A stretch of 64,000 nucleotides of DNA from Natrialba swarupiae (GTDB lineage: Archaea > Halobacteriota > Halobacteria > Halobacteriales > Natrialbaceae), in contig NZ_VTAW01000010.1 of the NCBI RefSeq assembly GCF_008245225.1, positions 1-64,000 of the forward strand, given 5' to 3'. The notes under the pieces are model-generated. The model was not told the origin of the DNA and searched no databases. It saw only the letters and a program-made list of their open reading frames with translations. Shown one piece after another: positions 42,126 to 52,120 of this stretch (the first letter of the stretch is position 1; every line of letters starts with the position of its first letter). The position numbers and the translations under genes are program-made.

Positions 42126-42434
42126 ATGCACAGCGCACGTGACCGCGTCGAGTACGCGGCCTGGCTCGAAGAACTCGAGAGTGTGGCCGACCGACTACAA
42201 CTCTCGGGGGAGGCGCGATCGTGTGCGATGGATCTCTTTCTCGTCGACGTTCCGGACGAAGACCGGTCCAAGCGGGCGGTTCTCGCCGCGAGCGTCTACG
42301 CGGGATCGTTGATCGCCGGCGACGGTCGAACGCAGGGCGAGGTTGCCGAGGCGGCCGACGTCTCTCGGCTCTCGATTCAATCCCGATGGAAAACGCTCCT
42401 CGAGGAAGCGGGACTCGAAGCGCCTCGCTGGTGA
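42126..42434 (+). CDS. single-cyclin-domain TFB-like protein
   Basis: 102 residues that look like one cyclin repeat of transcription factor B: YAAWLEELESVADRLQLSGE, AVLAASVYAGSLIAGDGRTQ and GEVAEAADVSRLSIQSRWKT, the last like the helix-turn-helix end of a TFB repeat. The zinc ribbon, B-finger and second cyclin repeat are missing. It may compete with or modulate TFB, or be a regulator derived from it. A TTTATC box lies about 35 nt upstream. Confidence 0.7.
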   Translation: MHSARDRVEYAAWLEELESVADRLQLSGEARSCAMDLFLVDVPDEDRSKRAVLAASVYAGSLIAGDGRTQGEVAEAADVSRLSIQSRWKTLLEEAGLEAPRW

Positions 42435-42507
42435 CGTTACACCGTTTCGCGGATACAGCGGCCGGCTTACCCGACCGAACGGTCCAGTATGGGGAACGAA
42501 ATACCGG

Positions 42508-42987
42508 TTAGGTGTCGCCGGTTCCGCCGTCGAGAACTCTCCCGTGTTCGTCGATTTCGCCACGGACGATCCTGGTACTCGAAATGATGTCACCGTCATC
42601 GGCACGGAGATGAGGGACGACGACGACCTCGAGCGGGTCGTGTCCCCGCTCGCGGCGGATCTCGTTGATCCGCTCGCCGCCGTCGCGGGTTTCGGGGGAG
42701 ACGACGAGGTAGTCGAACTGGGGTTCGATTGCGATCCCCGTCGGTTCCTCGAGCGGTCTGATCTCGAACTCGCAGTCGTACTCGGCGGCGATCGGTTCGA
42801 GCGCCTTCTCGAGGGCGTTTGCGCGCTCGTCGTAGGAGTTGACGTGTCGTTCGACGTGTCGCGTTTTCGGGGCGAGTTCGTCGCTGGTCAACCCGATCGT
42901 CACGTCCCCGAGTTCGAACGCCCGTTCGAACAGCCGACGGTGACCGTCGTGAACGGGGTCGAACGTCCCACCAAGCGCGACGTCCAT
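42508..42987 (-). CDS. coaD: phosphopantetheine adenylyltransferase (archaeal CoaD)
   Basis: Fourth step of coenzyme A synthesis. 159 residues: ALGGTFDPVHDGHRRLF with the nucleotide-binding Thr8 and His13/His16, GLTSDELAPKTRHVER, FDYLVVSPETRDGGERIN and the ISSTRIVRG end. This is the eukaryote-like archaeal type. TTTTATAC on this strand at 43010-43019, about 25 nt from the ATG, gives a leaderless transcript. Divergent from the malic enzyme gene. Confidence 0.92.
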   Translation of the reverse strand: MDVALGGTFDPVHDGHRRLFERAFELGDVTIGLTSDELAPKTRHVERHVNSYDERANALEKALEPIAAEYDCEFEIRPLEEPTGIAIEPQFDYLVVSPETRDGGERINEIRRERGHDPLEVVVVPHLRADDGDIISSTRIVRGEIDEHGRVLDGGTGDT

Positions 42988-43103
42988 ACGCCACTCCACT
43001 AGGGCGGCCCGTATAAAACGGTCGAATGCAACCCTCCTGAGGTTCGACGATCGTCGATTTCCACCTTCGCATCGTTTTAGTGGTCCCCCGTCGTGTCCCC
43101 CGT

Positions 43104-45359
43104 ATGGGACTAGACGAGGACGCACTCGAGTATCACCGGATGGAACCGTCCGGCAAGATCGAAATTTCGACCACGAAACCGACGAACACGCAACGCGATC
43201 TCTCGCTTGCGTACTCGCCGGGTGTCGCAGCGCCGTGTACCGAGATCGCCGAGAGCGAGGCCGATGCATACACGTACACGGCGAAGGGGAATCTCGTCGG
43301 GGTCGTCTCGAACGGCTCCGCCGTGTTGGGACTCGGCGATATCGGCGCACAGGCCTCAAAACCCGTCATGGAAGGGAAAGGCGTGTTGTTCAAGCGCTTC
43401 GCTGATATCGACGTCTTCGACATCGAACTCGACGAAGCCGATCCCGACAAGGTCGTCGAGGCCATCAAAATGATGGAACCGACGTTCGGCGGGATCAACT
43501 TAGAGGACATCAAAGCGCCCGGCTGTTTCACTATCGAGGAACGTCTGCGAGAAGAGATCGACATCCCGGTCTTCCACGACGACCAACACGGCACGGCGAT
43601 CATCTCCGGTGCCGCGCTTCTCAACGCCGCAGATATCGCCGGCAAGAGCCTAGAGGAACTCGAGATCGTCTTCTCCGGGGCGGGCGCGAGTGCGATCGCG
43701 ACGGCTCGGTTCTACGTCTCGCTTGGCTGTCGGAAAGAGAATATCACGATGTGTGATTCCTCGGGGATCATCACGGAGGCCCGCGCCGAAGACGGCGGTG
43801 TCAACGAGTACAAGCGACAGTTCGCCCGCGACGTGCCGGAGGGTGGCCTCGCCGACGCGATGGAGGGTGCCGACGTCTTCGTTGGTCTCTCGATTGGTGG
43901 TATCGTCTCCCAGGAGATGATCGAGTCGATGAACGAGAACCCGATCGTGTTCGCGATGGCGAACCCGGATCCGGAAATCTCTTACGAGGATGCGAAGGAA
44001 GCCCGCGACGACACGGTTATCATGGCGACGGGCCGGTCGGATTACCCCAACCAGGTGAACAACGTCCTCGGTTTCCCCTTCATCTTCCGCGGCGCACTCG
44101 ACGTCCGCGCGACCGAGATCAACGAGGCAATGAAAGTCGCCTGCGCGGAGGCGCTCGCCGATCTCGCACGCCAAGACGTTCCCGACGCCGTCGTCAAAGC
44201 CTACGGCGACGATCCGATCCAGTACGGGCCCGAGTACATCATCCCGAAGCCGGTCGACCCACGCGTACTGTTCCGCGTTGCGCCCGCGATCGCCGAGGCT
44301 GCGATGGAATCCGACGCCGCACGAGCCGAGATCGACCTCGAGGAATACGAGGAAGAACTCGAGGCCCGACTCGGTAAGTCCCGCGAGCTGATGCGGGTGG
44401 TGCTCAACAAGGCGAAAAGCGACCCGAAGACCGTCGCGCTGGCCGAGGGTGAAAACGAGAAGATGATCCGGGCGGCCTACCAGATCCAGGAACAGGGGAT
44501 CGCGGCGCCGATCTTGATCGGCGACGAGAGCGAGATCCGGCGAACGGCGGCGAATCTCGGTCTCGACTTCCAGCCCCAGGTCGCCGATCCGACCGTCGGC
44601 GACTACGAGGCCTACGCCGATCGACTACACGAACTTCGCCAGCGCAAGGGGATCACCCGGACGGAGGCGGGCGAACTCATCGAGCGCGACTCGAACTACT
44701 TTGGCAGTGTGATGGTCGAACAGGGCGACGCTGACGCCTTGCTGACCGGACTCTCCCATCACTACCCCTCCGCGCTGCGTCCGCCGCTGCAGGTTATCGG
44801 GACCGCCGACGACGTCGACTACGCCGCCGGCGTCTACATGCTCGCGTTCAAAAATCGCGTGGTCTTCGTCGCCGACGCCACGGTCAACCAGGATCCCGAC
44901 GAGGACGTCCTCGCGGAGGTCACGAAACAGACCGGCAAACTCGCCCGGCGGTTCAACATCGAACCCCGCGCCGCGTTGTTGTCGTACTCGAACTTCGGCA
45001 GCGTCGACAACGAGGGTACCCGAAAGCCCCGCCGCGCCGCGAAGATGCTCCAGGACGACCCCGCGGTCGACTTCCCCGTCGACGGCGAGATGCAAGCCGA
45101 CACTGCCGTCGTCGAGGACATCCTCGAGGGAACCTACGGCTTCTCCGACCTCGAGAAGCCGGCGAACGTGCTCGTCTTCCCCAACCTCGAGTCGGGCAAC
45201 ATCGGCTACAAGCTGCTCCAGCGACTGGGCGGCGCGGACGCCACCGGCCCGATGCTCGTCGGGATGGACGAACCGGTCCACGTCCTCCAGCGAGGCGACG
45301 AGGTCAAAGATATCGTGAACCTGGCGGGCGTCGCCGTCGTCGACGCACAACAGGAGTAG
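43104..45359 (+). CDS. maeB: malic enzyme with C-terminal phosphotransacetylase-like domain
   Basis: Oxidative decarboxylation of malate to pyruvate. 751 residues: the malic enzyme part (1-430) has [60 protein letters not shown] and [17 protein letters not shown] (NAD(P)-binding); the C-terminal part (about 430-751) is related to phosphate acetyltransferase and serves regulation or assembly. This is the usual MaeB hybrid. Start at 43104 ([20 protein letters not shown]) follows a GTTTTAGTGG box by 30 nt. Confidence 0.95.
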   Translation: MGLDEDALEYHRMEPSGKIEISTTKPTNTQRDLSLAYSPGVAAPCTEIAESEADAYTYTAKGNLVGVVSNGSAVLGLGDIGAQASKPVMEGKGVLFKRFADIDVFDIELDEADPDKVVEAIKMMEPTFGGINLEDIKAPGCFTIEERLREEIDIPVFHDDQHGTAIISGAALLNAADIAGKSLEELEIVFSGAGASAIATARFYVSLGCRKENITMCDSSGIITEARAEDGGVNEYKRQFARDVPEGGLADAMEGADVFVGLSIGGIVSQEMIESMNENPIVFAMANPDPEISYEDAKEARDDTVIMATGRSDYPNQVNNVLGFPFIFRGALDVRATEINEAMKVACAEALADLARQDVPDAVVKAYGDDPIQYGPEYIIPKPVDPRVLFRVAPAIAEAAMESDAARAEIDLEEYEEELEARLGKSRELMRVVLNKAKSDPKTVALAEGENEKMIRAAYQIQEQGIAAPILIGDESEIRRTAANLGLDFQPQVADPTVGDYEAYADRLHELRQRKGITRTEAGELIERDSNYFGSVMVEQGDADALLTGLSHHYPSALRPPLQVIGTADDVDYAAGVYMLAFKNRVVFVADATVNQDPDEDVLAEVTKQTGKLARRFNIEPRAALLSYSNFGSVDNEGTRKPRRAAKMLQDDPAVDFPVDGEMQADTAVVEDILEGTYGFSDLEKPANVLVFPNLESGNIGYKLLQRLGGADATGPMLVGMDEPVHVLQRGDEVKDIVNLAGVAVVDAQQE

Positions 45360-45363
45360 AGTC

Positions 45364-46791
45364 GTGAGCGAGCAGTCGTCCGATCGACCGAAGACGGCGG
45401 GGCCCGAGACGGCAACGGGAATGCCGACCAGACGGAAGCTCCTGGCGACGGTCGCGACCGCCGGGCTGGCCTCGATCTCGGGCTGTACGACCGCGTACGG
45501 GCGGATGAGCCCTAGCTGTTCGCAGGCAACGGCTGACGCCGGTCCGACGACGACGCCCCGACCCGTCGCCGACGACGTGACGATGTTTCGTCGTGGGCTG
45601 CGCCGGTGGGGCTACTACCCCGAGGCGACCGTCCCCTCGGACGTGCAGGTCGACTGGTCGGTTCCGGTCAACGGAATCGGCCACACAGCGGCGAAGTCGA
45701 CGCCCCGGCCGATGCCGGACGGCGAGACGATCCTCGTCGCGAGCGACACCGGCGAGATCCACGCCGTCACGCCCGAGGGCGAGAACCGCTGGACCCTCGA
45801 GACGGGAGCCGGGGTCGGGCCGGGGAGTCTCGGATTTCACGGAACGCCGGCGGTCGTCGGCGACACCGCCTACGTCGGGGGGTACGACGGTGCGCTGTAC
45901 GCCGTCGACGTCGAGGCGGGCGAGTTGACCTGGCGAACCGGTGCCCGCGAGTTCGGCGGCTCGATCGCGATCGGCTCGAGTCCTGCCTACATCGACGGGG
46001 CACTCTACATCCTTGCGGAGTACAGCAATCCGGCGAGCGGAGCGCTGTGGGAGATCGACGCCCGGACCGGGCGGCCGACCTGGAGCGACGACGATATCTG
46101 GGGGATGCCCCATCCCTCGCCCGCGATCGACTGCGACGCCGGCCGGCTCGTTACCGGCTCGAACGACGGCGTCGTCTACTGCTGGGAGTTTCCATCACTC
46201 GAGCGCGCCTGGACGTTTCAAGCCGGCGGCGAGGACGGCCCCGACGGCGAGGAGATGGCCGACGGAGCGTTCACCCTCGGTGCGGAGATCAAGGGAACGA
46301 CCCCCGTCTACGACGGTGCGGCGTTCGTCGGCTCCTGGGACGGGCGCTTCTACCGGCTCGACCTCGAGGACGGACGCGAGGAGTGGTCGTTCGACACCGG
46401 CCGCGTGATCATGTCGAACCCGGCGCTCGATCCGGAGGGCGGCGTCGTCTACGTCGGAAGCGACGACAACCACGTCTACGCGCTCGATACCGATACCGGA
46501 GAGCAGCTGTGGTCTGCGAACGTCGGTGGTACCGTCATCGGCTCGCTGACAGCCACTGCGGAGACGATTCTCGTCGGCTCTTACGACACCCATCTCTACG
46601 CACTGGACCGCGAGACCGGCGAGCGTCGGTGGCGCGTCGAGAACCGCGGTCACGTCACCGGCGGCGCGATCCCGCGAGACGGGCGGATCTACTACAGCGA
46701 ACGCGGCGTCTTCTCGAACTACTGGGACGACGACGAAGAGACCGTTCTCGAGGAGCGGGGCCACGCCTACTGCCTCGTGGCGGACGACTGA
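45364..46791 (+). CDS. Tat-exported lipoprotein with PQQ-like beta-propeller
   Basis: 475 residues, GTG start 4 bp after the maeB stop. The N-terminus has Arg23-Arg24 (PTRRKLLATVATAGLASISG) and lipobox Cys41: a twin-arginine lipoprotein. The mature part is a propeller of PQQ/quinoprotein type repeats: VASDTGEIHAVTPEGENRWT, GGYDGALYAVDVEAGELTWR, GSWDGRFYRLDLEDGREEWS, GSDDNHVYALDTDTGEQLWS and GSYDTHLYALDRETGERRWR. A PQQ cofactor is not proven; many such haloarchaeal proteins act as binding scaffolds. Confidence 0.9.
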   Translation: MSEQSSDRPKTAGPETATGMPTRRKLLATVATAGLASISGCTTAYGRMSPSCSQATADAGPTTTPRPVADDVTMFRRGLRRWGYYPEATVPSDVQVDWSVPVNGIGHTAAKSTPRPMPDGETILVASDTGEIHAVTPEGENRWTLETGAGVGPGSLGFHGTPAVVGDTAYVGGYDGALYAVDVEAGELTWRTGAREFGGSIAIGSSPAYIDGALYILAEYSNPASGALWEIDARTGRPTWSDDDIWGMPHPSPAIDCDAGRLVTGSNDGVVYCWEFPSLERAWTFQAGGEDGPDGEEMADGAFTLGAEIKGTTPVYDGAAFVGSWDGRFYRLDLEDGREEWSFDTGRVIMSNPALDPEGGVVYVGSDDNHVYALDTDTGEQLWSANVGGTVIGSLTATAETILVGSYDTHLYALDRETGERRWRVENRGHVTGGAIPRDGRIYYSERGVFSNYWDDDEETVLEERGHAYCLVADD

Positions 46792-46956
46792 GGTGGATTC
46801 CTGTCCCGATTTTCCGGCACACCCGCCCCACGGGTCGCGGGTTCGCCGGGAGATCGGGACGCATCCGTCTCAGATACTGCCAGTCGACGCCGTCGGCCCC
46901 GTGACTCGGCGTCACTCACACAAACATATATATCAAACATCGGCTATTGGTTGGGC

Positions 46957-47313
46957 ATGCGTTCGAAACTGACTCCTCAACGGATTTTCCGCCACCCCGA
47001 CGTGTTCGTCGCCTCGGTCAAACATCACAGCTACCGGGTACTGACTCGTCCAATTCACACGGGCGTCTCGATCGTCGTGACGTACGCTTTCGTACTCTTG
47101 CTCGTCGCGTTCGCGACAAATCCCGACGGCGTACGGGCGCTCTCCGAGTCGGGCGTGTCGATCGGTACGGTCGTTCCGTTGCTCCCACCGGTGACTGTGT
47201 TGGTCGTCCTCGCCGGTGCCACGATAGTTGGCGTTCCAGTCGGAACCGTCTCTCGCGGCGTCCGGCGTGACCTCAGCTCGAGTCGACGGCGGCGACAGCG
47301 CCGGCGTGAGTGA
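46957..47313 (+). CDS. small two-helix membrane protein
   Basis: 118 residues with two hydrophobic helices (THTGVSIVVTYAFVLLLVAF-like segment and PPVTVLVVLAGATIVGVPVG) and a very basic C-terminus (SRRRRQRRRE). A CATATATATC box at 46925-46934 lies about 25-30 nt upstream of ATG 46957. The basic tail is unusual for a halophile and could contact nucleic acid or phospholipid. Function unknown. Confidence 0.6.
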   Translation: MRSKLTPQRIFRHPDVFVASVKHHSYRVLTRPIHTGVSIVVTYAFVLLLVAFATNPDGVRALSESGVSIGTVVPLLPPVTVLVVLAGATIVGVPVGTVSRGVRRDLSSSRRRRQRRRE

Positions 47314-47458
47314 TCGGGATCGATACCGTTCGATCCGGGAACGGACGAAGAACGTGTGGGTTCGTCCGAACCGCTGTTCGACTCGAGTCGGGCTATCGAC
47401 GCCGACGGCTTCGAGACGAAAGCGTGCATTCAAGTAGACGCCGGATCTTTTCTCGCGT

Positions 47459-47830
47459 ATGCAAAATCAGGGACGCTCCACGCGAAAGCGTACCGGTGGC
47501 CGACTGAAAAACGTTCGAAAGCGCCGAAAGGACGAACTCGGCCGACTCCCGACGGAGACGCAGGTCGGTGAGCCACGATTCCGGACCGTCGACGTCCGCG
47601 GCAACGGCCAGAAAACCCGCGCACTCGCGACGAACGTCGCAAGCGTCAACGACGGCGGCGAGACGCTCTCGGCGGAAATCGAAGACGTCGTCGAAAACGA
47701 CGCGAACCCCAACTACGTCCGCCGGAACATCATCACGAAAGGCGCAGTTATCGCGACCTCCGAGGGTGAGGCCCGCGTCACGTCCCGACCCGGCCAGACC
47801 GGTCAGGTCAACGCCGTTCTCCTCGAGTAA
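47459..47830 (+). CDS. rps8e: 30S ribosomal protein S8e
   Basis: 123-residue ribosomal protein. GRSTRKRTGGRLKNVRKRRK is the basic rRNA-binding N-terminus; VRGNGQKTRALATNVASVND and NPNYVRRNIITKGAVIATSE complete the archaeal S8e pattern. It stands alone with its own promoter, convergent with the phoU-like gene. Confidence 0.96.
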   Translation: MQNQGRSTRKRTGGRLKNVRKRRKDELGRLPTETQVGEPRFRTVDVRGNGQKTRALATNVASVNDGGETLSAEIEDVVENDANPNYVRRNIITKGAVIATSEGEARVTSRPGQTGQVNAVLLE

Positions 47831-47873
47831 CGTTTCGACTGTTTTCCGAGTCGTCGCGTTCGAACTCCTCGAG

Positions 47874-48869
47874 CTACGGCCGCGGAGCCGCCTTCTGTAA
47901 CGCCGTCTCGGCGATGTTTCCGCCGTAGTCGGCGCTCCGGGAGAGCGAGTCGACGATCAACCCGAGCGACTGGGCCTGGACGGGATCGAGGTCGCGCAAC
48001 ATGTCGTCGATCGTTCGGGTGTGTTCGTCGATCTCGAGCACTGCTTCGTGGGCCGCGTGTCCCAGCTGGCTCGCCTCGTCGCTCTCGTCGGCGAACAGCG
48101 CGTCCATCGATTTCTCGAGGACGTCGGTAGCGTCGGCTTGCAGTTCGGAGAGTGCGGCGGCGACGTCCTCCGGAATCTCGTCGAGTTTGAGCGCCAGATT
48201 GCTGATCTTGGCGGCGTGGTCGGCGACCCGCTCGAGTTGGCGGGCACTCGAGTGGAAGTCGAAACAGTCCTCGCGGGGGACGCCGAGTTCCTCGGCGGCG
48301 CGAGGGGACCGAAGCGTCGCACGAAAGATCCGGGAGACGACCAGCCAGAGGCGGTCGACGTCGTCGTCGCGCTCGATGACGTCGCGGGCGATGTCGTCGT
48401 CGTTTTCGACGAGTGCGATGACGGCGTCTTCGAGCATCGAGGTGGCGATCAGACGCATCCGGGAGACAGCGTTGACGATCGACAGCTCCGAGGAGTCGAG
48501 TAAGTCCTGGATGACGACGCTGTCGGTCGTCTCCTCGAGAACTTCGACGCCGACGAGGCTCTGGGTCGCGTCCCTGATCGCCCGTCGTTGATCCGTCGTG
48601 ATGCGGCCCGCCTCGAGGCGGATGATGTCGAATCCGCTGACGTACATCGTCATTACGGCACGAGTGAGTCGCTCGCCCTCGAGGTCTGAGACATCGAGGG
48701 TCCCCTCCTGGCGCTCGACATCGCTCTGTGGCGTCAACAACAGCGCGTCGTCTTCGGGATAGAACTCGACGGTCGTCCCGGCGCTGACACCGTTTTCCGT
48801 CGCCCACCCCTTCGGGAGCGAGACGGTGTACGTCGACCCTCCCGTCACCTGCACTTTTCGGGTCTCCAT
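47874..48869 (-). CDS. phoU: PhoU-family phosphate regulator with AbrB domain
   Basis: 331 residues. The N-terminal 50 (METRKVQVTGGSTYTVSLPK) are an AbrB/SpoVT DNA-binding domain; the rest are two PhoU-type three-helix repeats with the metal-binding pattern RQLERVADHAAKISNLAL and SLSRSADYGGNIAETAL. This fusion is typical of haloarchaea and probably regulates phosphate uptake genes directly. It is divergent from pstS; TTTATATTC at 48891-48899 is its leaderless TATA box. Confidence 0.92.
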   Translation of the reverse strand: METRKVQVTGGSTYTVSLPKGWATENGVSAGTTVEFYPEDDALLLTPQSDVERQEGTLDVSDLEGERLTRAVMTMYVSGFDIIRLEAGRITTDQRRAIRDATQSLVGVEVLEETTDSVVIQDLLDSSELSIVNAVSRMRLIATSMLEDAVIALVENDDDIARDVIERDDDVDRLWLVVSRIFRATLRSPRAAEELGVPREDCFDFHSSARQLERVADHAAKISNLALKLDEIPEDVAAALSELQADATDVLEKSMDALFADESDEASQLGHAAHEAVLEIDEHTRTIDDMLRDLDPVQAQSLGLIVDSLSRSADYGGNIAETALQKAAPRP

Positions 48870-49017
48870 GTGGCGAGGTTGTGGCGGTGGGAATATAAAT
48901 CTGGCCAGGTCTCCGTACTTCTAGTGAGGCCGTTGTTCCAGGCCAATAATGGTTGATATGCGGATTATCGCTCTGCTACCCTCGTCACCGATCTCGGTAC
49001 CCGTTGTCTAACATAGA

Positions 49018-49047
49018 AATATATAGCAAACATAGTAGGGTATTTAG
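49018..49047 (+). promoter_or_regulatory. pstS promoter with candidate Pho element
   Basis: AATATATAG (49018-49026) is followed by CATAGTAGGGTATTTAG (49031-49047), where TATTTAG is the TATA box about 30 nt upstream of the ATG at 49073. The pstB promoter has ATATATAG and CATAGTATCCTATTTAG in the same order. AACATAG also occurs twice here (near 49010 and 49029). The shared blocks are the likely phosphate-control site. Confidence 0.6.
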
Positions 49048-49072
49048 AGACGATATCACCACTAACTGAGTG

Positions 49073-50116
49073 ATGGCAAACGAGCCGATTACCGGTCGGG
49101 CCGACGCGGTTTCGCGTCGGCACGTTCTACTCGGCGCTGCCGGAACGGCACTTTCTGGGCTCGCGGGGTGTCTCGCACGGGGAGAGGATAGCGGGCTCGA
49201 CGGCGAAATCCGAATGGACGGCAGTAACACGGTCCTTCCACACGGCGCCGTCGTCTCCGAGGAGTTCCAGTGGCGCAACAACCGGGTCGTGATCCCCGTC
49301 CGGGGATCCGGAACGGGTGCAGGGTTCCAGCGCTTTTGTGCCGGTGAAACCCACGTCCAGAACGCGAGCCGGCCGATCCTCGAGGACGAACGGGATCTCT
49401 GTGGCCAACACGGGATCGAGTATCTCGAACTCGAGACCGCACTCGACGGGCTGGCCGTCATCGCGAACCCCGACAACGACTGGTGTGAGTCACTCACTGT
49501 CGAGGAACTCGCGGCAATCTGGGAGTCCGGATCGGACGTCGAGACCTGGAGTGACGTCCGTCCGGACGACCCGGACTTTCCGGACGAAGAGATCGAACTC
49601 TACGGCCGCGATCCCGCTTCCGGCACGTTCGATTACTTCACGGAGGAGATCACCGGCGAGATCGGAAACATTCGCTCGGATTACTCCGCGAGCGCGGATA
49701 CGAACGTGATCGTCCGCGGCGTTCGCGGGAGTGAATACGCCCTCGGGTTCGGCGGTGCAGGCTACTACTACGAGAACGAAGACGAGCTCAAACTGCTCGG
49801 CGTCGACGACGGCGACGGCGTCGTGAAACCGAAACGAGAGACGATCGAAAGCGGCGAGTACCAGCCGTTGACGCGGCCACTGTACACCTACTTCCGAACC
49901 GACGCCTTCGAGCGCGAGGAGGTTCGTGCGTTCGCCCGATTTTACTTCGAGGCGATCGACGGGGAGGCGACCGACGCCGAGATCGTCGAACCTGGGGAGG
50001 AACTGACGTGGACGCAGTGGGCCGCCCGACGCGTCGGCTACTACGCGATTCCGGACGAACAGGTTCGGGCCAGCGCGGAGAAACTCGAGGATGCGATCGC
50101 GGAGGAGCGAGAATGA
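49073..50116 (+). CDS. pstS: phosphate ABC transporter substrate-binding lipoprotein PstS
   Basis: 347 residues from ATG 49073 (GTG 49070 is next to it). Twin-arginine leader Arg15-Arg16 ([20 protein letters not shown]) with lipobox Cys33. The mature part has the phosphate-binding segments [40 protein letters not shown], and [20 protein letters not shown]. Ends overlapping pstC (ATGA). Binds phosphate outside the cell. Confidence 0.95.
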   Translation: MANEPITGRADAVSRRHVLLGAAGTALSGLAGCLARGEDSGLDGEIRMDGSNTVLPHGAVVSEEFQWRNNRVVIPVRGSGTGAGFQRFCAGETHVQNASRPILEDERDLCGQHGIEYLELETALDGLAVIANPDNDWCESLTVEELAAIWESGSDVETWSDVRPDDPDFPDEEIELYGRDPASGTFDYFTEEITGEIGNIRSDYSASADTNVIVRGVRGSEYALGFGGAGYYYENEDELKLLGVDDGDGVVKPKRETIESGEYQPLTRPLYTYFRTDAFEREEVRAFARFYFEAIDGEATDAEIVEPGEELTWTQWAARRVGYYAIPDEQVRASAEKLEDAIAEERE

Positions 50117-51042
50117 GCCAGGCCGAAGGAACGACGGATATCACGACCGGTGGCTCGAGCGGGATCGACGACCGGAAGAACGCGACGATTCGGTACGTCT
50201 TCTTCTCGTGTGCACTCGTCACCGTTCTCACGACGCTCGGAATTATTCTGGTCCTGGTTCAGGGATCGATCGAATTCTTCCAGCAGGTCTCGATCGTCGA
50301 GTACTTCACCGGCACCGAGTGGTCGCCGGTGATCCGGCCGCGAAGCTACGGCGTCTTGCCACTGATCTGGGGGACGCTTCTGATTACGGCCGGTTCGGCG
50401 CTCATCGCGATCCCCGTCGGAACCGCGACGGCGATCTACCTCTCGGAGTACGCCGACCCGCAGGTCCGTAAGGTGATCAAGCCGACGCTCGAGATCCTCG
50501 CCGGGATTCCGACGATCGTCTACGGCTTCTTCGCGCTCTCGTTTATCACACCGATCATCCAGCGCGTATTCCCCGATACCGGAACGTTCAACGCGGCCGC
50601 GGGTGCGATCGTCGTCGGCATCATGGTCATCCCGATGGTCTCGAGTCTGAGCGAGGACGCGATGTCCGCGGTGCCCGACGACCTGCGCAACGCGGCCTAT
50701 GGCCTCGGCGCGACGAAGTTCGAGGTGTCGACCCGTGTCGTCTTCCCCGCGTCGCTATCGGGAGTCATCGCCTCCTACATTCTCGCGCTCTCGCGGGCGA
50801 TCGGCGAGACGATGGCCGTCACGCTCGCAGCGGGGATGCATCCCCAGATCACGATGGATCCGCTCGAGCCGATCCAGACGATGACCGCCTACATGGTCCA
50901 GATCGGGATCAGCGACGTCTCGGTCGGTTCGATCGGGTATCAGAGCCTGTTCGCCGTCGGACTGACGCTGTTTGCCATGACGCTCTTGATGAATCTGTTC
51001 AGCCTGTGGATCAAATCGCGCTACAGGGAGGAGTACCAATGA
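50113..51042 (+). CDS. pstC: phosphate ABC transporter permease PstC
   Basis: 309-residue permease with six membrane helices and the permease-ATPase contact loop [40 protein letters not shown] is the PstC-typical helix. Start at 50113 overlaps the pstS stop by 4 bp, and its own stop overlaps pstA (ATGA), so the three are translated together. Confidence 0.95.
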   Translation: MSQAEGTTDITTGGSSGIDDRKNATIRYVFFSCALVTVLTTLGIILVLVQGSIEFFQQVSIVEYFTGTEWSPVIRPRSYGVLPLIWGTLLITAGSALIAIPVGTATAIYLSEYADPQVRKVIKPTLEILAGIPTIVYGFFALSFITPIIQRVFPDTGTFNAAAGAIVVGIMVIPMVSSLSEDAMSAVPDDLRNAAYGLGATKFEVSTRVVFPASLSGVIASYILALSRAIGETMAVTLAAGMHPQITMDPLEPIQTMTAYMVQIGISDVSVGSIGYQSLFAVGLTLFAMTLLMNLFSLWIKSRYREEYQ

Positions 51043-51941
51043 GCACGAGCAATCCGTTCGCCGAAGGCACCGAGGACATCGCCCGCAAGCGATTGATCGG
51101 TCGCGTATTCGTCGCGATCTGTTTCGCGTCGACGCTCGTCGGCATCGTCGCGCTCGTCGCGCTGATCGTGGACGTCCTCTACGAGTCGTGGGGGTGGGTC
51201 ACCTGGGAGTTTCTGACGTACCCGCCCTCGCAGGTGATCGAGAACTTCCTTCCGGGGGGGCGGGGTGCGGGTATCTATCCCGCGATCGTGGGCTCGATCT
51301 TCCTCATCGCGTTGACCGCCGTCTTCACCGTCTTCCTCGGGGTCGGCGCGGCGGTCTATCTGGAAGAGTACGCCGGCGACAACTGGTTGACGTCGTTCAT
51401 CGAAGCGAACATCGCCAATCTCGCGGGCGTCCCCTCGATCGTCTACGGGCTGCTCGGACTGGCCATCTTCGTCCGTGGGATACAACTGGGCTCGAGTCTC
51501 ATCGCCGGTGCGTTGACGCTGACGCTTCTGATCTTGCCGATCGTCATCGTCTCGACACAGGAAGCGCTCCGTGCGGTGCCGGACTCACAACGCCAGGCGG
51601 CCTACGGTGTCGGTGCGACGCAGTGGCAGGTAATCCGTGACGTCGTCTTGCCGCGAGCGCTTCCCGGGATCATGACCGGGACGATCCTTTCGCTGTCGCG
51701 GGCGATCGGCGAGACGGCACCGATCCTGATGGTCGGTGCCGCGACGTCGCTGTTCGTCGCGCCCGACGGCCTCACGAGTCCGTTCAGTGCGATGCCGATG
51801 ATGATCTTCGAGTGGGCGACCCTTCCCGAACCCGAGTTCCAGCACGTCGCCGCCGCCGGAATCGTCGTATTGCTTACGATTCTGTTGTTGATGAACGCAA
51901 TCGCGATCTTCATCAGGAACAGGTACGATCCGCGGAGCTAA
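51039..51941 (+). CDS. pstA: phosphate ABC transporter permease PstA
   Basis: 300-residue permease, six membrane helices, contact loop [20 protein letters not shown], and [20 protein letters not shown] like PstC. The ATG at 51039 overlaps the pstC stop. Followed after 180 bp by a sensor kinase with its own TATA-like element. Confidence 0.95.
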   Translation: MSTSNPFAEGTEDIARKRLIGRVFVAICFASTLVGIVALVALIVDVLYESWGWVTWEFLTYPPSQVIENFLPGGRGAGIYPAIVGSIFLIALTAVFTVFLGVGAAVYLEEYAGDNWLTSFIEANIANLAGVPSIVYGLLGLAIFVRGIQLGSSLIAGALTLTLLILPIVIVSTQEALRAVPDSQRQAAYGVGATQWQVIRDVVLPRALPGIMTGTILSLSRAIGETAPILMVGAATSLFVAPDGLTSPFSAMPMMIFEWATLPEPEFQHVAAAGIVVLLTILLLMNAIAIFIRNRYDPRS

Positions 51942-52120
51942 CCGGAAATCGATCCGCGGTGTCGGGGTTGCGTCGACAGCGATGCGACGATTGAAAACGT
52001 CTTTTAGTAAACAGTGACGACTATTCCGCCTTCGTTTCGCCTCGCCAATGGCTGAACGTGACACGAGATAGCCACAATTATAATAGTCCCTTGATATGTA
52101 ATGCCAATGGTCGCCGGCGA

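Noticed and set aside
43104-45359. Malic enzyme-phosphotransacetylase fusion as a novelty
   Set aside because: This hybrid MaeB form is common in bacteria and haloarchaea.
47874-48869. PhoU-AbrB fusion as a novel architecture
   Set aside because: Typical of haloarchaeal PhoU-family proteins; interest lies only in the shared promoter elements.
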